A DNA stretch of 55,447 bases from Candidatus Latescibacterota bacterium (GTDB taxonomy: Bacteria > Latescibacterota > UBA2968 > UBA8231): NCBI GenBank assembly GCA_020852055.1, contig JADZBP010000159.1:1-55447 (forward strand), read 5' to 3'. Below the pieces are notes generated by a model. The model made no database searches. It was not told the origin of the DNA and was given only the letters and a program-made list of their open reading frames with translations. Below are positions 24,349 through 32,972 of the stretch, piece by piece (positions within the stretch are counted from its first letter, which is position 1; each line of letters opens with the position of its first letter). The position numbers and the translations under genes are program-made.

Positions 24349-25586
24349 GCGGAGCCATCCCTGGTCTCGCCCTGCTCCTGCTCCTGCTCCTGTTCCCGGC
24401 TGCCGCCCGAGCCCAGGCCATCGGGCAAGCGCCGTCACTGCTGGGCGTGCCCGCCGAGTTCATCCTCTTCGGCCTGACCCTGGCCGGAGTGGCCCTCTGG
24501 CACCGCCATACCCTGGCCGTGGCCAGCTCCGGTCTGGCGGCACTGCTCGCCCTCAAACTATGGATGGGCGGCTTCGACCTGGCCGCCCACCTCCGGCACG
24601 AAGCGCCGGTCCTGCTCAACCTGCTGGGGTTGCTCCTGGGCTTTGCCCTGCTGGCCAGGCACTTCGAGGAGTCCCATCTCCCCCGGGCCCTGCCCCGGCT
24701 GCTGCCCGGCAACTGGGAAGGCTGCTTCCTGCTCCTCTTCCTGGTTTTTGTCCTTTCGTCCTTCCTCGACAATATCGCCGGAGCCCTGATCGGGGGCACC
24801 ATCGCCCGGGCGGTTTTCGGCGGCCGGGTCCACATCGGTTTTCTGGCCGCCATCGTCGCCGCCAGCAACGCGGGGGGCGCCGGCAGCGTGCTGGGCGACA
24901 CCACCACCACCATGATGTGGGTCGCCGGGGTGCCGGCCATCGCCGTGGCCCCGGCCGTGGTGGGCGGGCTCAGCGCCCTGACCTTTTTTGGCCTGGTGGC
25001 GGCCTTTCAACAGGACCGCTTCCAGGGAATTATGCGGCCCGCCGGCGGGCCGGTGGCCATCGACCGGGGCCGGGTCGCCATCGTCGGCCTGATCCTGATC
25101 GGCGCCATAGTCGCCAACGTGCTCTTCGGTTTCCCCGCCGCCGGGGTATGGATCGCCCTGTTGCTGGGCGCCGGATGGCGCCGGCCCGACTGGAGCGAAT
25201 TGCCCGGCGCGCTCAAGGGCGCCCTCTTCCTGCTGGCCCTGGTATTGGGCGCCTCGCTGATGCCGGTGGAGGAACTGCCCGACCCGTCCTGGCAGTCCAC
25301 CCTGGTGCTGGGTCTGGTTTCGGCGGTCTTCGACAATATCCCCCTCACCAAGCTGGCCATCGACCAGGGCGGCTACGACTGGGGCCTGCTGGCCTATGCG
25401 GTGGGGTACGGAGGGTCGATGCTCTGGTTCGGTTCCTCGGCCGGGGTCGCTCTGGCCACGCATTTCCCCCAGGCCCGCTCGGTGGGGGCCTGGCTGCGCC
25501 ACGGCTGGCACCTGTGGGTGGGGTACGTGGTGGGTTTTGCGCTCATGCTCTGGCTGATGGGCTGGCACCCGCTCACCGACCGCTGA
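24345..25586 (+). CDS. NhaD-type Na+/H+ antiporter family (ion transporter superfamily) protein
   Basis: A 413-residue polytopic membrane protein starting at GTG 24345, overlapping the previous stop. About ten to eleven hydrophobic segments are visible. Two family signatures occur: SNAGGAGSVLGDTTTTMMW (NhaD proteins usually read NAGGAWSPIGDVTTTMLW) and AVFDNIPLTKLAI followed by GYGGSMLWFGSSAGVA. The ion transported could be Na+ or an organic anion as in related CitMHS/ArsB proteins. It is co-expressed with an exported unknown from a sigma54 promoter. Confidence 0.75.
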   Translation: MSGAIPGLALLLLLLLFPAAARAQAIGQAPSLLGVPAEFILFGLTLAGVALWHRHTLAVASSGLAALLALKLWMGGFDLAAHLRHEAPVLLNLLGLLLGFALLARHFEESHLPRALPRLLPGNWEGCFLLLFLVFVLSSFLDNIAGALIGGTIARAVFGGRVHIGFLAAIVAASNAGGAGSVLGDTTTTMMWVAGVPAIAVAPAVVGGLSALTFFGLVAAFQQDRFQGIMRPAGGPVAIDRGRVAIVGLILIGAIVANVLFGFPAAGVWIALLLGAGWRRPDWSELPGALKGALFLLALVLGASLMPVEELPDPSWQSTLVLGLVSAVFDNIPLTKLAIDQGGYDWGLLAYAVGYGGSMLWFGSSAGVALATHFPQARSVGAWLRHGWHLWVGYVVGFALMLWLMGWHPLTDR

Positions 25587-25632
25587 TACTGCCGCGCCGC
25601 GGCCACCGCTGCCCCGGTCTGCGCTGGAACCC

Positions 25633-25667
25633 AAAAAAAAGAGCGGGGCGCCGAAAGCCCCCGCTCT
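25633..25667 (-). terminator. Minus-strand intrinsic terminator without an intact gene
   Basis: Perfect 9-base arms AGAGCGGGG/CCCCGCTCT with a 10-base loop are followed by eight T residues on the minus strand. The only minus-strand reading frame entering it is the remnant at 25700-25786. On the plus strand the hairpin lacks a T run. Confidence 0.7.
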
Positions 25668-25699
25668 GCTGTTCGCCGACCCGCTAAACGGCGCCGGCC

Positions 25700-25786
25700 T
25701 CAGAGGCCCAGGCTCCCCCGGACCGCGTCGGCATTGGCGATGGCCTTGCCGAAGTTGTCGGGAAAGGGATCGCGGTTGATTTTTGT
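25700..25786 (-). pseudogene. Possible 3' remnant of a minus-strand gene
   Basis: A short frame reads INRDPFPDNFGKAIANADAV and on to a TGA, then meets an intact terminator 33 bases later. It has no start codon back to the in-frame stop at 25820. A perfect inverted repeat sits at its upstream edge. It looks like the tail of a gene whose 5' part was lost. The remainder of 25587-26250 (664 bases) holds the terminator, the inverted repeat, a degenerate palindrome and a sigma54 promoter. Confidence 0.3.
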
Positions 25787-25787
25787 T

Positions 25788-25815
25788 GGCCTGCCTATGG
25801 GAGGATAGGCAGGCC
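25788..25815. repeat. Perfect 11-bp inverted repeat with 6-base loop
   Basis: GGCCTGCCTAT and ATAGGCAGGCC flank a GGGAGG loop. No T run follows on either strand. It borders the gene remnant and could be a mobile-element scar, an mRNA-stability hairpin or a protein site. Confidence 0.55.
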
Positions 25816-26060
25816 ACCGTCAGTGGAGAATAGGAGCGCAGGGGAGGCAGCCCCGCACTCGCCCTGGCCCGATGCAATAAGAGTGCCATCTGGCCGCATT
25901 GCGGCCGTCCGCTCGCCAACTCCAGCCGGCAGGACTAGATAGAGGGGCCCGCGCGCCAGGGCGCCCTATTGCTCGCGCTGGCGGCAGGTGACAGTTCCGC
26001 CGACACCTGGAAAATCCGCTGGCAGGCGCAGAGCGTCCGCGCGCCGCCGGTGCCAGCAAT

Positions 26061-26077
26061 CTTGCCCCCTGTAAAAG
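26061..26077. promoter_or_regulatory. Degenerate copy of the TTACA-TGTAA upstream element
   Basis: The right half CCTGTAAAAG is identical over 10 bases to the reverse complement of the copy at 23150, but the left half is changed (9 of 12 matches to the dyad overall). It lies about 110 bases upstream of a sigma54-type promoter, one helical turn off the spacing at 23150. Confidence 0.35.
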
Positions 26078-26174
26078 TACCGGACAGCCCGCGGCCGGCG
26101 CGCTTGTCTCCCCGCATTCCTTATCTGCCTGGTAATCCGGGATTTGCCCCATCCGCCGCCGCGATGCCCTTCCC

Positions 26175-26190
26175 TGGCGCGGCCTTTGCA
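26175..26190 (+). promoter_or_regulatory. Sigma54-type promoter for the geranylgeranyl-reductase-family gene
   Basis: TGGCGC-GGCCT-TTGCA has correct GG/GC spacing and a consensus TTGCA. It is about 60 bases before the ATG at 26251. Confidence 0.45.
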
Positions 26191-26250
26191 GCACCGGTGC
26201 TGGCGGTTTCCGGTAGCCCCTCGCATTACCCCTCCGGGCGAAAGGTCGGC

Positions 26251-27507
26251 ATGGCTGGCAACACCGAAGAATACGACCTCATCATCGTCGGCGGGGGGCC
26301 AGCCGGGGCTACGGCCGCCCTCTACGCCCATCGCCGCGGCATCAAAACCCTGCTGCTCGACAAGAGCCGCTTCCCGCGCGACAAGGTCTGCGGCGACGCC
26401 CTCTCGGGCAAGACCGTCTCCATCCTGCACGAGCTGGACCTGCTCGACCAGGTGCGCCAGTTGCCCGGCGCCCAGATCCGCACCGTGGTCTTCGGCAGCC
26501 CGGACCACACCCATGCCCGCATCCCCCTCGACCGCTACCACCACCAGGACCAGTTGACCGGCAAGGCCCTGCCCATGGAAGGGGTGGTGGTCCGCCGCGA
26601 GGTCTTCGACCACTTCCTCTTTGCGCAGGCCCGCCAGGTGGTCGCCCGGTGTGTGGAGGGTTTTGCGGTCCGCGAGCTGCTCTTCTCGGAGGGCCGCGTC
26701 TGCGGCGTGCGGGGGCAGCGGGATGAAGGGGGCGAGGAGCTGGAGTTCGAGGGCCGCCTGGTCCTGGGCTGCGACGGATTCAACTCCGTGGTCGCCCGCC
26801 GGACCGGACTCTACACCCACGACCCCCGGCACGGGATCGTGGCCCTGCGCTGCTACTATGAGGGGGTGACCGACCTGAAGGACCAGATCGAGCTGCACTT
26901 CGTCGATCAGGTGCTGCCGGGGTACTTCTGGATCTTCCCCATGGAGGAGGGCCGGATCAACGTCGGCATCGGCATGTTACACGACGACCTCAGGCGCCGC
27001 CGCGTCGATCTGAGGCAGGCGCTGCAACAGGTCATCAGCCAGCCGCCTTTTGCCAGCCGTTTCGCCGGGGCCCGGCCCCTGGAGGAAGCGCGGGGCTGGA
27101 ACCTGCCGGTGGGCAGCAAACACCGCCCCAACCACGGCCCCGGCTTTCTGCTCCTGGGGGACGCCGCCGGCCTGATCGATCCCTTTACCGGGGAAGGCAT
27201 CGGCAACGCCCTCTACTCCAGCCGGCTGGCGGTGGACACCGCCGCCGAGGCCCTGGCGGCCGGTGATTTTGGCGCTGCTTTCCTCCGGCGGTACGACCAG
27301 CGCCTGTGGGCCACCCTGGGCCCCGAACTGGGCGTCAGCACCCGGCTGCAACGCCTGGGCCGCTGGCGCCCGCTGCTCAACCTGGTGGTCCGCAAGGCCG
27401 CCACCGATGCCCGGGTAGGCGACCTGGTCTGCGCCATGATCGCCAACGCCGTGCCCAAGAGCCGGCTGACCAACCCCCTCTTCTACCTGCGGCTGCTGCT
27501 GGGCTGA
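26251..27507 (+). CDS. Geranylgeranyl reductase family FAD-dependent oxidoreductase
   Basis: A 418-residue flavoprotein. It has the N-terminal dinucleotide fold DLIIVGGGPAGATAALYAH, the family motif DKSRFPRDKVCGDALSG, and the second FAD block LLLGDAAGLIDPFTGEGIGN. Members reduce prenyl double bonds (menaquinone or isoprenoid lipids) or act as related hydroxylases; the substrate here is unknown. The frame is open to 25969, but the ATG at 26251 begins the Rossmann fold and leaves the sigma54-type promoter in non-coding DNA. Confidence 0.85.
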   Translation: MAGNTEEYDLIIVGGGPAGATAALYAHRRGIKTLLLDKSRFPRDKVCGDALSGKTVSILHELDLLDQVRQLPGAQIRTVVFGSPDHTHARIPLDRYHHQDQLTGKALPMEGVVVRREVFDHFLFAQARQVVARCVEGFAVRELLFSEGRVCGVRGQRDEGGEELEFEGRLVLGCDGFNSVVARRTGLYTHDPRHGIVALRCYYEGVTDLKDQIELHFVDQVLPGYFWIFPMEEGRINVGIGMLHDDLRRRRVDLRQALQQVISQPPFASRFAGARPLEEARGWNLPVGSKHRPNHGPGFLLLGDAAGLIDPFTGEGIGNALYSSRLAVDTAAEALAAGDFGAAFLRRYDQRLWATLGPELGVSTRLQRLGRWRPLLNLVVRKAATDARVGDLVCAMIANAVPKSRLTNPLFYLRLLLG

Positions 27508-27522
27508 CCCCTGTCCCCGGAC

Positions 27523-27551
27523 TTGACCGACTCCCTCCTCTAGGCGAGAAT
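27523..27551 (+). promoter_or_regulatory. Sigma70-type promoter for the RR-MBL/hybrid kinase operon
   Basis: TTGACC and GAGAAT are separated by 17 bases, followed at 27605 by a strong AAAGGAGGAACT ribosome site before the ATG at 27617. Confidence 0.4.
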
Positions 27552-27616
27552 GAACACCTGCGGGGGCACCAGGGGGCAGGTTCGCGCGGGCGCGATTCAA
27601 CCTTAAAGGAGGAACT

Positions 27617-28933
27617 ATGGCACACCGGGTGCTGATCGCCGAGGATCGCCAGACCACCGCCCTGATCATGAGCGGGGCCCTGCAGGAAGCTGGTTTCGCG
27701 GTGGCAGTGGCCCGCGACGGGGAGGAATGCCTGGCCCTGGTGCGCTCCTTCGGCCCCGAGTTGGTCGTCCTCGACCTGATGATGCCCAAGTTGCCGGGCC
27801 TGGACGTGCTCAAGAAACTCAAGGCCGACCCGCAGACCCACCACCTGGGGGTGATCGTCTGCTCGGCCAAGGACTACAAGACCGAGGTCGAACAGGCCAG
27901 CGAGCTGGGCGCCTTTGCCTTTCTGGCCAAACCGGTGGCCCCCCCGGAGCTGGTGGGCCTGGCCCAGCGCTTCTTCTCCACCCTGGGCCCGGCCCGGGCC
28001 CCCGCACCCGCACCCGCGCCCAGCCCGGGGGAGGTGTTCACCCCCCGGGTGCAGGCCGAAAACGGCGTCGCCCGCCTGTGGGGCACGCGCGGGTCCATCC
28101 CGGTTTCCGAGGCCGCCTTCGTCCGCCATGGCGGCAATACCTCCTGCATGGAGATCGACACCGGCACCGACCGCCTGATCTTCGACGCCGGTTCGGGCAT
28201 CCGCAGCCTGGGGCTTTCGCTGCTGGCGGGCGGACCGCGTCACCTGCACCTCTTCATCACCCACACCCACTGGGACCACATCCAGGGTTTCCCCTTCTTC
28301 GCCCCGGCCTATATCCCCGGCTATCACATCACCCTGTACGCGCCGGCCCACACCGACAAGGACCTGGAATCCATCTTCCGCGGCCAACTCGACCGCGCCT
28401 ATTTCCCGGTGCAGATGGAGGACATGCGCGCCCAGTTGGAGTTCAGGGACCTCGGCGGCGAAGCGCTGACCATCGGCGGCTGCCGCATTTCCTGGGAGTA
28501 CACGGTGCACCCCAGCCCCACCGTGGGCTACAAGGTGGAGATCGGCGGCCGGCGCCTGGCCTATGTGCCCGACAACGAATTCCTCAAGGGGTACCTGGGA
28601 TCCCCCGAAACCCTGTCCATGGACGAGGAGCGGGTGGCCATGCACGCCGGGCTGATCGAGTTCCTCACCGGCGTGGACGTGCTCATCCACGAGGCCCAGT
28701 ACCCCAACGAGGAATACCCCAAGAAGATCGGCTGGGGCCACACCTCCGTAGCCAACGCCTGCCTGCTGGTCAAACTCTGCGCGGCGAAGAAGTGGATCGT
28801 CACCCACCACGATCCCGCTCACGACGACACCTTTCTGGGTCACAAGCTGACCCTCACCCGGCAGTTCCTGGCCCGGCTGGGCAGTTCCAGCCTGGTGGAA
28901 CACGCCTACGACGGCCTGACAGAATGCCTCTGA
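27617..28933 (+). CDS. Response regulator fused to metallo-beta-lactamase-fold hydrolase
   Basis: A 438-residue cytosolic protein. Residues 1-120 are a receiver domain with phospho-acceptor Asp 53 (VVLDLMMPKLPG) and the switch Lys in FLAKP. A proline/alanine-rich linker (about 125-138) joins an MBL-fold domain carrying the metal motif THTHWDHIQGF (His 216, His 218, Asp 220, His 221), with later ligands in VLIHEAQYP and VTHHDPAHDD. The domain resembles the RNase Z/cyclic phosphodiesterase branch. It starts with a strong ribosome site and overlaps the hybrid kinase by 10 bases, which is probably its partner. The output is therefore a hydrolase, not DNA binding. Confidence 0.88.
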   Translation: MAHRVLIAEDRQTTALIMSGALQEAGFAVAVARDGEECLALVRSFGPELVVLDLMMPKLPGLDVLKKLKADPQTHHLGVIVCSAKDYKTEVEQASELGAFAFLAKPVAPPELVGLAQRFFSTLGPARAPAPAPAPSPGEVFTPRVQAENGVARLWGTRGSIPVSEAAFVRHGGNTSCMEIDTGTDRLIFDAGSGIRSLGLSLLAGGPRHLHLFITHTHWDHIQGFPFFAPAYIPGYHITLYAPAHTDKDLESIFRGQLDRAYFPVQMEDMRAQLEFRDLGGEALTIGGCRISWEYTVHPSPTVGYKVEIGGRRLAYVPDNEFLKGYLGSPETLSMDEERVAMHAGLIEFLTGVDVLIHEAQYPNEEYPKKIGWGHTSVANACLLVKLCAAKKWIVTHHDPAHDDTFLGHKLTLTRQFLARLGSSSLVEHAYDGLTECL

Positions 28934-31900
28934 AATTGCGGCTGGCGGCCAAGATCACCGCCCTGGTCGCCGGGGTGATCGCCCTGGCGGTGCTCAGCGC
29001 CGGGGTGGCCATGTTCTCCTCGCGCCGGCTGACCGGCCTGCTGGACAGCATGGTCGCCGAGAACCTCTCCAGCATCAAGGCCGCCGAGGAGCTGGAGATC
29101 GCCCTGCTCGAACAGCGGGGATACACCGCGTACTATATCCTGGGAAGGGGAGATCGGGCCTGGCTGGAGCAGTTGCGGGCCAAACAGGCCGGCTTCGAAC
29201 ACTCGCTCCAGCGCGCCGCCCAGAACGCCCACACCGCCCAGGAACGGGAGTTGCTGGCCCGGATCACCGCCGCCTACCAGGCCTACGACACCCAGCGCAA
29301 CCAGGTGATCGCCGCCTACGATCAGGGCCGCGCCGACGAGGCCCGGGCCCTCCTGCTCGAGGACCTGCAGCAGCGCCACCGGCAGGTCTACGAGGCCTGC
29401 GAGCTTTTCCTGGTCGCCAACGAGCGCTACATCGACAACAACGTCGCCGCAGGCAATGCCCAGGGCCGGCGGATCATGCTGCTGGTGGGTTTCTGCGTGA
29501 CCGCCACCGCGGTGCTGGGCGGGCTACTGCTGTGGTTCCTGTACTACCGCATCCTCCGGCCCCTGCAACACCTGGCTGCCGAGGCCCGGGTCCTGGGCGC
29601 CGGCGGCCAGCACCCCGACGCCCGCGAGGACGAGTTGCAGATCGTCGGCTCGTACCTGCGCACCCTCATGGACGAGACCAGCGAGAACCGCGCCGACCCG
29701 GAGCGCAACCGCTTCTTCACCCTCTCCCCGGACCTCCTGTGTATCGCCGGCACCGACGGCTATTTCAAACGCCTCAACCCCGCCTGGGAACATCTCCTGG
29801 GGTATAGCACCGCCGAACTCATGGCGCAGCCCTTCACCGCCTTCGTACATCCCGACGACCTGCAGGCCACCCGGGCCGAGGCCCAGCGCCTGAGCGCCGG
29901 CACGGGGACCATCGCCTTCGAGAACCGCTACCGCTGCCGCGACGGCCAGTACCGCTGGCTCTCCTGGTCCTCCACCGCCGCCCCCGAGCAGGGCCTGATC
30001 TACGCCGCCGCCCGCGATCTCACCGCCCGCAAGCAGGCCGAGGCCGAGTTGGCGCAGGCCCACGCCGCCGCCGAGGCCGCCAGCCGCGCCAAGAGCGAGT
30101 TTCTCGCCAATATGAGCCACGAGATCCGCACCCCGATGAACGCCATTCTCGGCCTGACCGAACTCCTGCTCGACACCCCCCTCGAACCGGCCCAGCGCGA
30201 GCACCTGGCCCTGGTCAAGCTCTCGGCCGACGGACTGCTGGATCTCATCAACGAAGTGCTGGATTTCTCCAAGATCGAAGCCGGCCACCTCGCCCTCGCC
30301 AGCGAGGACTTTGCCCTGCGCCTCTCGGTGGACAAGGTGATGAAGATCCTGGCCATGCGGGCCCACCAGAAGGGGCTGGAGCTGGTGCACGCCGTGCCCG
30401 CCGAGGTGCCCGAGAGGCTGCGGGTCGACGAGTTGCGCCTGCGCCAGGTGCTGGTCAACCTGGTGGGCAATGCCATCAAGTTCACCGAAAAAGGCGAGGT
30501 GGTGGTGCGGGTGGAAACCGAATCCCGGACCACCGAGGAGGTGGTCCTCCACTGCCAGGTACGCGACACCGGCATCGGCATCCCCGCCGAGCAACAGCAG
30601 CAGGTCTTTGCCGCCTTTGCCCAGGCCGACAGCTCGGTCACTCGCCGCTACGGGGGCACCGGATTGGGGTTGACCATTTCGGCCCGGCTGGTGGAGCTGA
30701 TGGGCGGCAGGATCTGGGTGGAAAGCGAGCCAGGCCGGGGGAGCACCTTCCACTTCACCGCCCGTTTCGGGCTGTCACCGGAGCAAAGTACCCCGGCAGT
30801 CGAGGCGCCGGTGCTGCGGGATCTGCGGGTGCTGGTGGTGGACGACAACACCTCCAACCGGCTCACCCTGGAGGAACTGCTCCTCAACTGGCACATGTGC
30901 CCCACCCTGGTGGCCGAGGGCGCCGCCGGGCTGGCGGCCCTGCGCCGGGCAGCCAGCGAGGGAACACCCTTTGCCGTGGTCCTGCTCGACGCCCTGATGC
31001 CGCAACTGGACGGCAGCCAGGTCCTGGCCCAGCTGCGGGGGGAGCCGCAGTTGGCCGCAACGCCGGTGGTGATGCTCTCTTCGGCGGACGACCAGCACTG
31101 GGCCCAGCGCTGCGCCGAACTGGGCGTGGCCGCCTATCTGAGAAAGCCCGTCAGCCAGTCGGATCTCTTCGACGCCCTGATGCAGGTCCTGGGCGGTCGT
31201 TCCGCTGGGGCAGCGCCCCTCGTCCCGCTGCCGACCAGGGCCGCCACCTCCCGCCGCATCCTCCTGGTGGAGGACCAGCCCGTAAACCAGATGGTGGCCC
31301 AGGGGTATCTACAGGCAGCCGGCCACACCGTGATCGTGGCCAGCGACGGCCTGGAGGCGCTGGAGCGGCTGCAACAGGAGTCCTGCGACCTGGTGCTGAT
31401 GGACGTGCAGATGCCCCGGATGGACGGCCTGAGCGCCACCGCCGCCATCCGCCGGCAGGAGCAGGAGCGGGGTGGCCATCTGCCCATCGTCGGCCTGAGC
31501 GCCCACGCCCGCCAGGAGGACCGCCAGCGCTGCCTGGACGCCGGCATGGACGGGTACCTGGCCAAACCCATAGACCGGGCCGAGCTACTGGCCGCCATCG
31601 AGCAGGCGCTGGGGACCGCCGCCCCGACCCAGCCCTCCCCCGGACAGGAAAAGGACGGGGAGCCGCCGGTCTTGGACCCCGAGGTGCTGGCCGGCCTGCG
31701 GGAGCTGGGCCGGCGCGGTTACTTCTCGCTGCCCGACTTTGTGGCAGCCTTCCGGCGCGAGGCGCACCAGAGTCTCGAAGGCCTGCGCGCCGCCCTGGTA
31801 GCCGCCGATCCCCGGGCGCTGGAACACCAGGCCCACGCCCTCAAGGGCAGCAGCCGCGAGCTGGGCGCCCAGCGCCTGGCCGGGGCCTGCAGACAATTGG

Positions 31901-32016
31901 AGGAGCTGGGCCGGGCCGGCTCCGTGGCCGGAGCCGAGGCCCTGCTGGCGCGAGCCGAGGCGGAGTTCGCCCGGCTGCAGCCCGCCCTCGACGAAGCACT
32001 GCGCCCGACCACCTGA
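28924..32016 (+). CDS. Hybrid sensor histidine kinase with PAS, two receivers and HPt
   Basis: A 1030-residue membrane kinase. TM1 lies at about 10-30, a helical periplasmic sensor at 31-182, TM2 at 183-208, and PAS at about 262-375 (RNRFFTLSPDLLCIAGTDGYF). HisKA carries His 399 (FLANMSHEIRTPMNAILG). An HATPase follows with GTGLGLTISARLVELMGG. Receiver 1 has LLDALMPQLDG, receiver 2 has LVLMDVQMPRMDG, and a C-terminal HPt has HALKGSSREL. This is a full internal phosphorelay. The start overlaps the RR-MBL gene. Its sensor module is a close paralogue of that in the kinase at 20217. Confidence 0.93.
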   Translation: MPLKLRLAAKITALVAGVIALAVLSAGVAMFSSRRLTGLLDSMVAENLSSIKAAEELEIALLEQRGYTAYYILGRGDRAWLEQLRAKQAGFEHSLQRAAQNAHTAQERELLARITAAYQAYDTQRNQVIAAYDQGRADEARALLLEDLQQRHRQVYEACELFLVANERYIDNNVAAGNAQGRRIMLLVGFCVTATAVLGGLLLWFLYYRILRPLQHLAAEARVLGAGGQHPDAREDELQIVGSYLRTLMDETSENRADPERNRFFTLSPDLLCIAGTDGYFKRLNPAWEHLLGYSTAELMAQPFTAFVHPDDLQATRAEAQRLSAGTGTIAFENRYRCRDGQYRWLSWSSTAAPEQGLIYAAARDLTARKQAEAELAQAHAAAEAASRAKSEFLANMSHEIRTPMNAILGLTELLLDTPLEPAQREHLALVKLSADGLLDLINEVLDFSKIEAGHLALASEDFALRLSVDKVMKILAMRAHQKGLELVHAVPAEVPERLRVDELRLRQVLVNLVGNAIKFTEKGEVVVRVETESRTTEEVVLHCQVRDTGIGIPAEQQQQVFAAFAQADSSVTRRYGGTGLGLTISARLVELMGGRIWVESEPGRGSTFHFTARFGLSPEQSTPAVEAPVLRDLRVLVVDDNTSNRLTLEELLLNWHMCPTLVAEGAAGLAALRRAASEGTPFAVVLLDALMPQLDGSQVLAQLRGEPQLAATPVVMLSSADDQHWAQRCAELGVAAYLRKPVSQSDLFDALMQVLGGRSAGAAPLVPLPTRAATSRRILLVEDQPVNQMVAQGYLQAAGHTVIVASDGLEALERLQQESCDLVLMDVQMPRMDGLSATAAIRRQEQERGGHLPIVGLSAHARQEDRQRCLDAGMDGYLAKPIDRAELLAAIEQALGTAAPTQPSPGQEKDGEPPVLDPEVLAGLRELGRRGYFSLPDFVAAFRREAHQSLEGLRAALVAADPRALEHQAHALKGSSRELGAQRLAGACRQLEELGRAGSVAGAEALLARAEAEFARLQPALDEALRPTT

Positions 32017-32031
32017 AACCCGGAGCCCTCC

Positions 32032-32865
32032 ATGATCATCGATGCCCACACCCACATCGGCGCCATCGATTTTGCGCGCTACCCGCTGGCCAATCCCGCT
32101 TCCACTTATCGGCCCACCGCCGAGTGCAGCGCCGAGGTGCTGCGCGCCCGGATGCAGGAGGCGGGCATCGACCGCGCCTTCACCATCACCCCCGGTTACT
32201 ACGGCTGGGACAACCGCTACCCGCTCGACGCGCTCGAGGGCAACGAGGACTGGCTAGCCGTGGGGGTGCTGGTCGACCCGCTCAGCCCGCAAGCCCCCCG
32301 CGAGCTGGCCGACTGCGTCGGCCGGGGCGCCTGCGGCCTGCGCATCCAGCAGCATCTCTTCTACCACGAGGGCCTCGACAACCCAGCCATCACCCCCCTG
32401 TGGGCCGCCGCCGCCGAACTGGGTTTGCCCATCGACGTCAACGCCACCCACGAGGAATACCCCCAGGTGGAGCGGCGGCTCAGGCAGTTCCCGCAGACCA
32501 CCATGATCCTCGACCACTGCGGCTATGTCTCTGGCGGCAAACTGCGCCCGCAGCAGAATACCGTGGCCCCCGCCCTGGAACTGGCCCGCTACCCCAATGC
32601 CTGCGCCAAGCTCAGTTTCATCGGCCTGGCCAGCGAGCAGGCGTTTCCCTTTCGCGACGTGCACTGGATGGTGCGGGAGGTGGTGGACGCCTTCGGGCCG
32701 GAGCGCTGCATGTGGGGCAGCAACTTCCCCGTCCCGCTGCGCCAGCCCCGCATGACCTGCACCCAGACCGTGGCCCTCTTCGCCGAAGCCATCGACCTGA
32801 GCCGCGAAGAGCGGGAGTGGATTCTGGGCGGGACCGCGCAGCGCTTGTGGAAGTGGGCGCAGTAA
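32032..32865 (+). CDS. Amidohydrolase-2 family metal-dependent hydrolase
   Basis: A 277-residue TIM-barrel protein of the amidohydrolase-related family (pfam04909). It has the N-terminal metal motif IIDAHTHIG, a central DVNATHEEYPQ, TTMILDHCG near residue 160 and the C-terminal GSNFPVP near residue 237. Members hydrolyse or decarboxylate small ring carboxylates. It follows the hybrid kinase by 15 bases, so it may be in the same transcript, but a signalling link is not evident. Confidence 0.82.
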   Translation: MIIDAHTHIGAIDFARYPLANPASTYRPTAECSAEVLRARMQEAGIDRAFTITPGYYGWDNRYPLDALEGNEDWLAVGVLVDPLSPQAPRELADCVGRGACGLRIQQHLFYHEGLDNPAITPLWAAAAELGLPIDVNATHEEYPQVERRLRQFPQTTMILDHCGYVSGGKLRPQQNTVAPALELARYPNACAKLSFIGLASEQAFPFRDVHWMVREVVDAFGPERCMWGSNFPVPLRQPRMTCTQTVALFAEAIDLSREEREWILGGTAQRLWKWAQ

Positions 32866-32972
32866 ACAGGCGGCTCAGCAGGGCAGGGAAAGACTGCATT
32901 TGTTTATATTCGCTGGGGTGAAAAATCGGCGCCCCCACCCGGGCAGCCGCTGAACCGGCGAAGGTCGAGCAG

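Noticed and set aside
25788..25815. Terminator call for the perfect inverted repeat
   Set aside because: There is no T run on either strand, so it is recorded only as an inverted repeat.
27727..28923. Upstream extension of the hybrid kinase frame
   Set aside because: It overlaps the RR-MBL gene in another frame and is low-complexity Pro/Arg/Gly; the kinase begins with a transmembrane helix at 28924.
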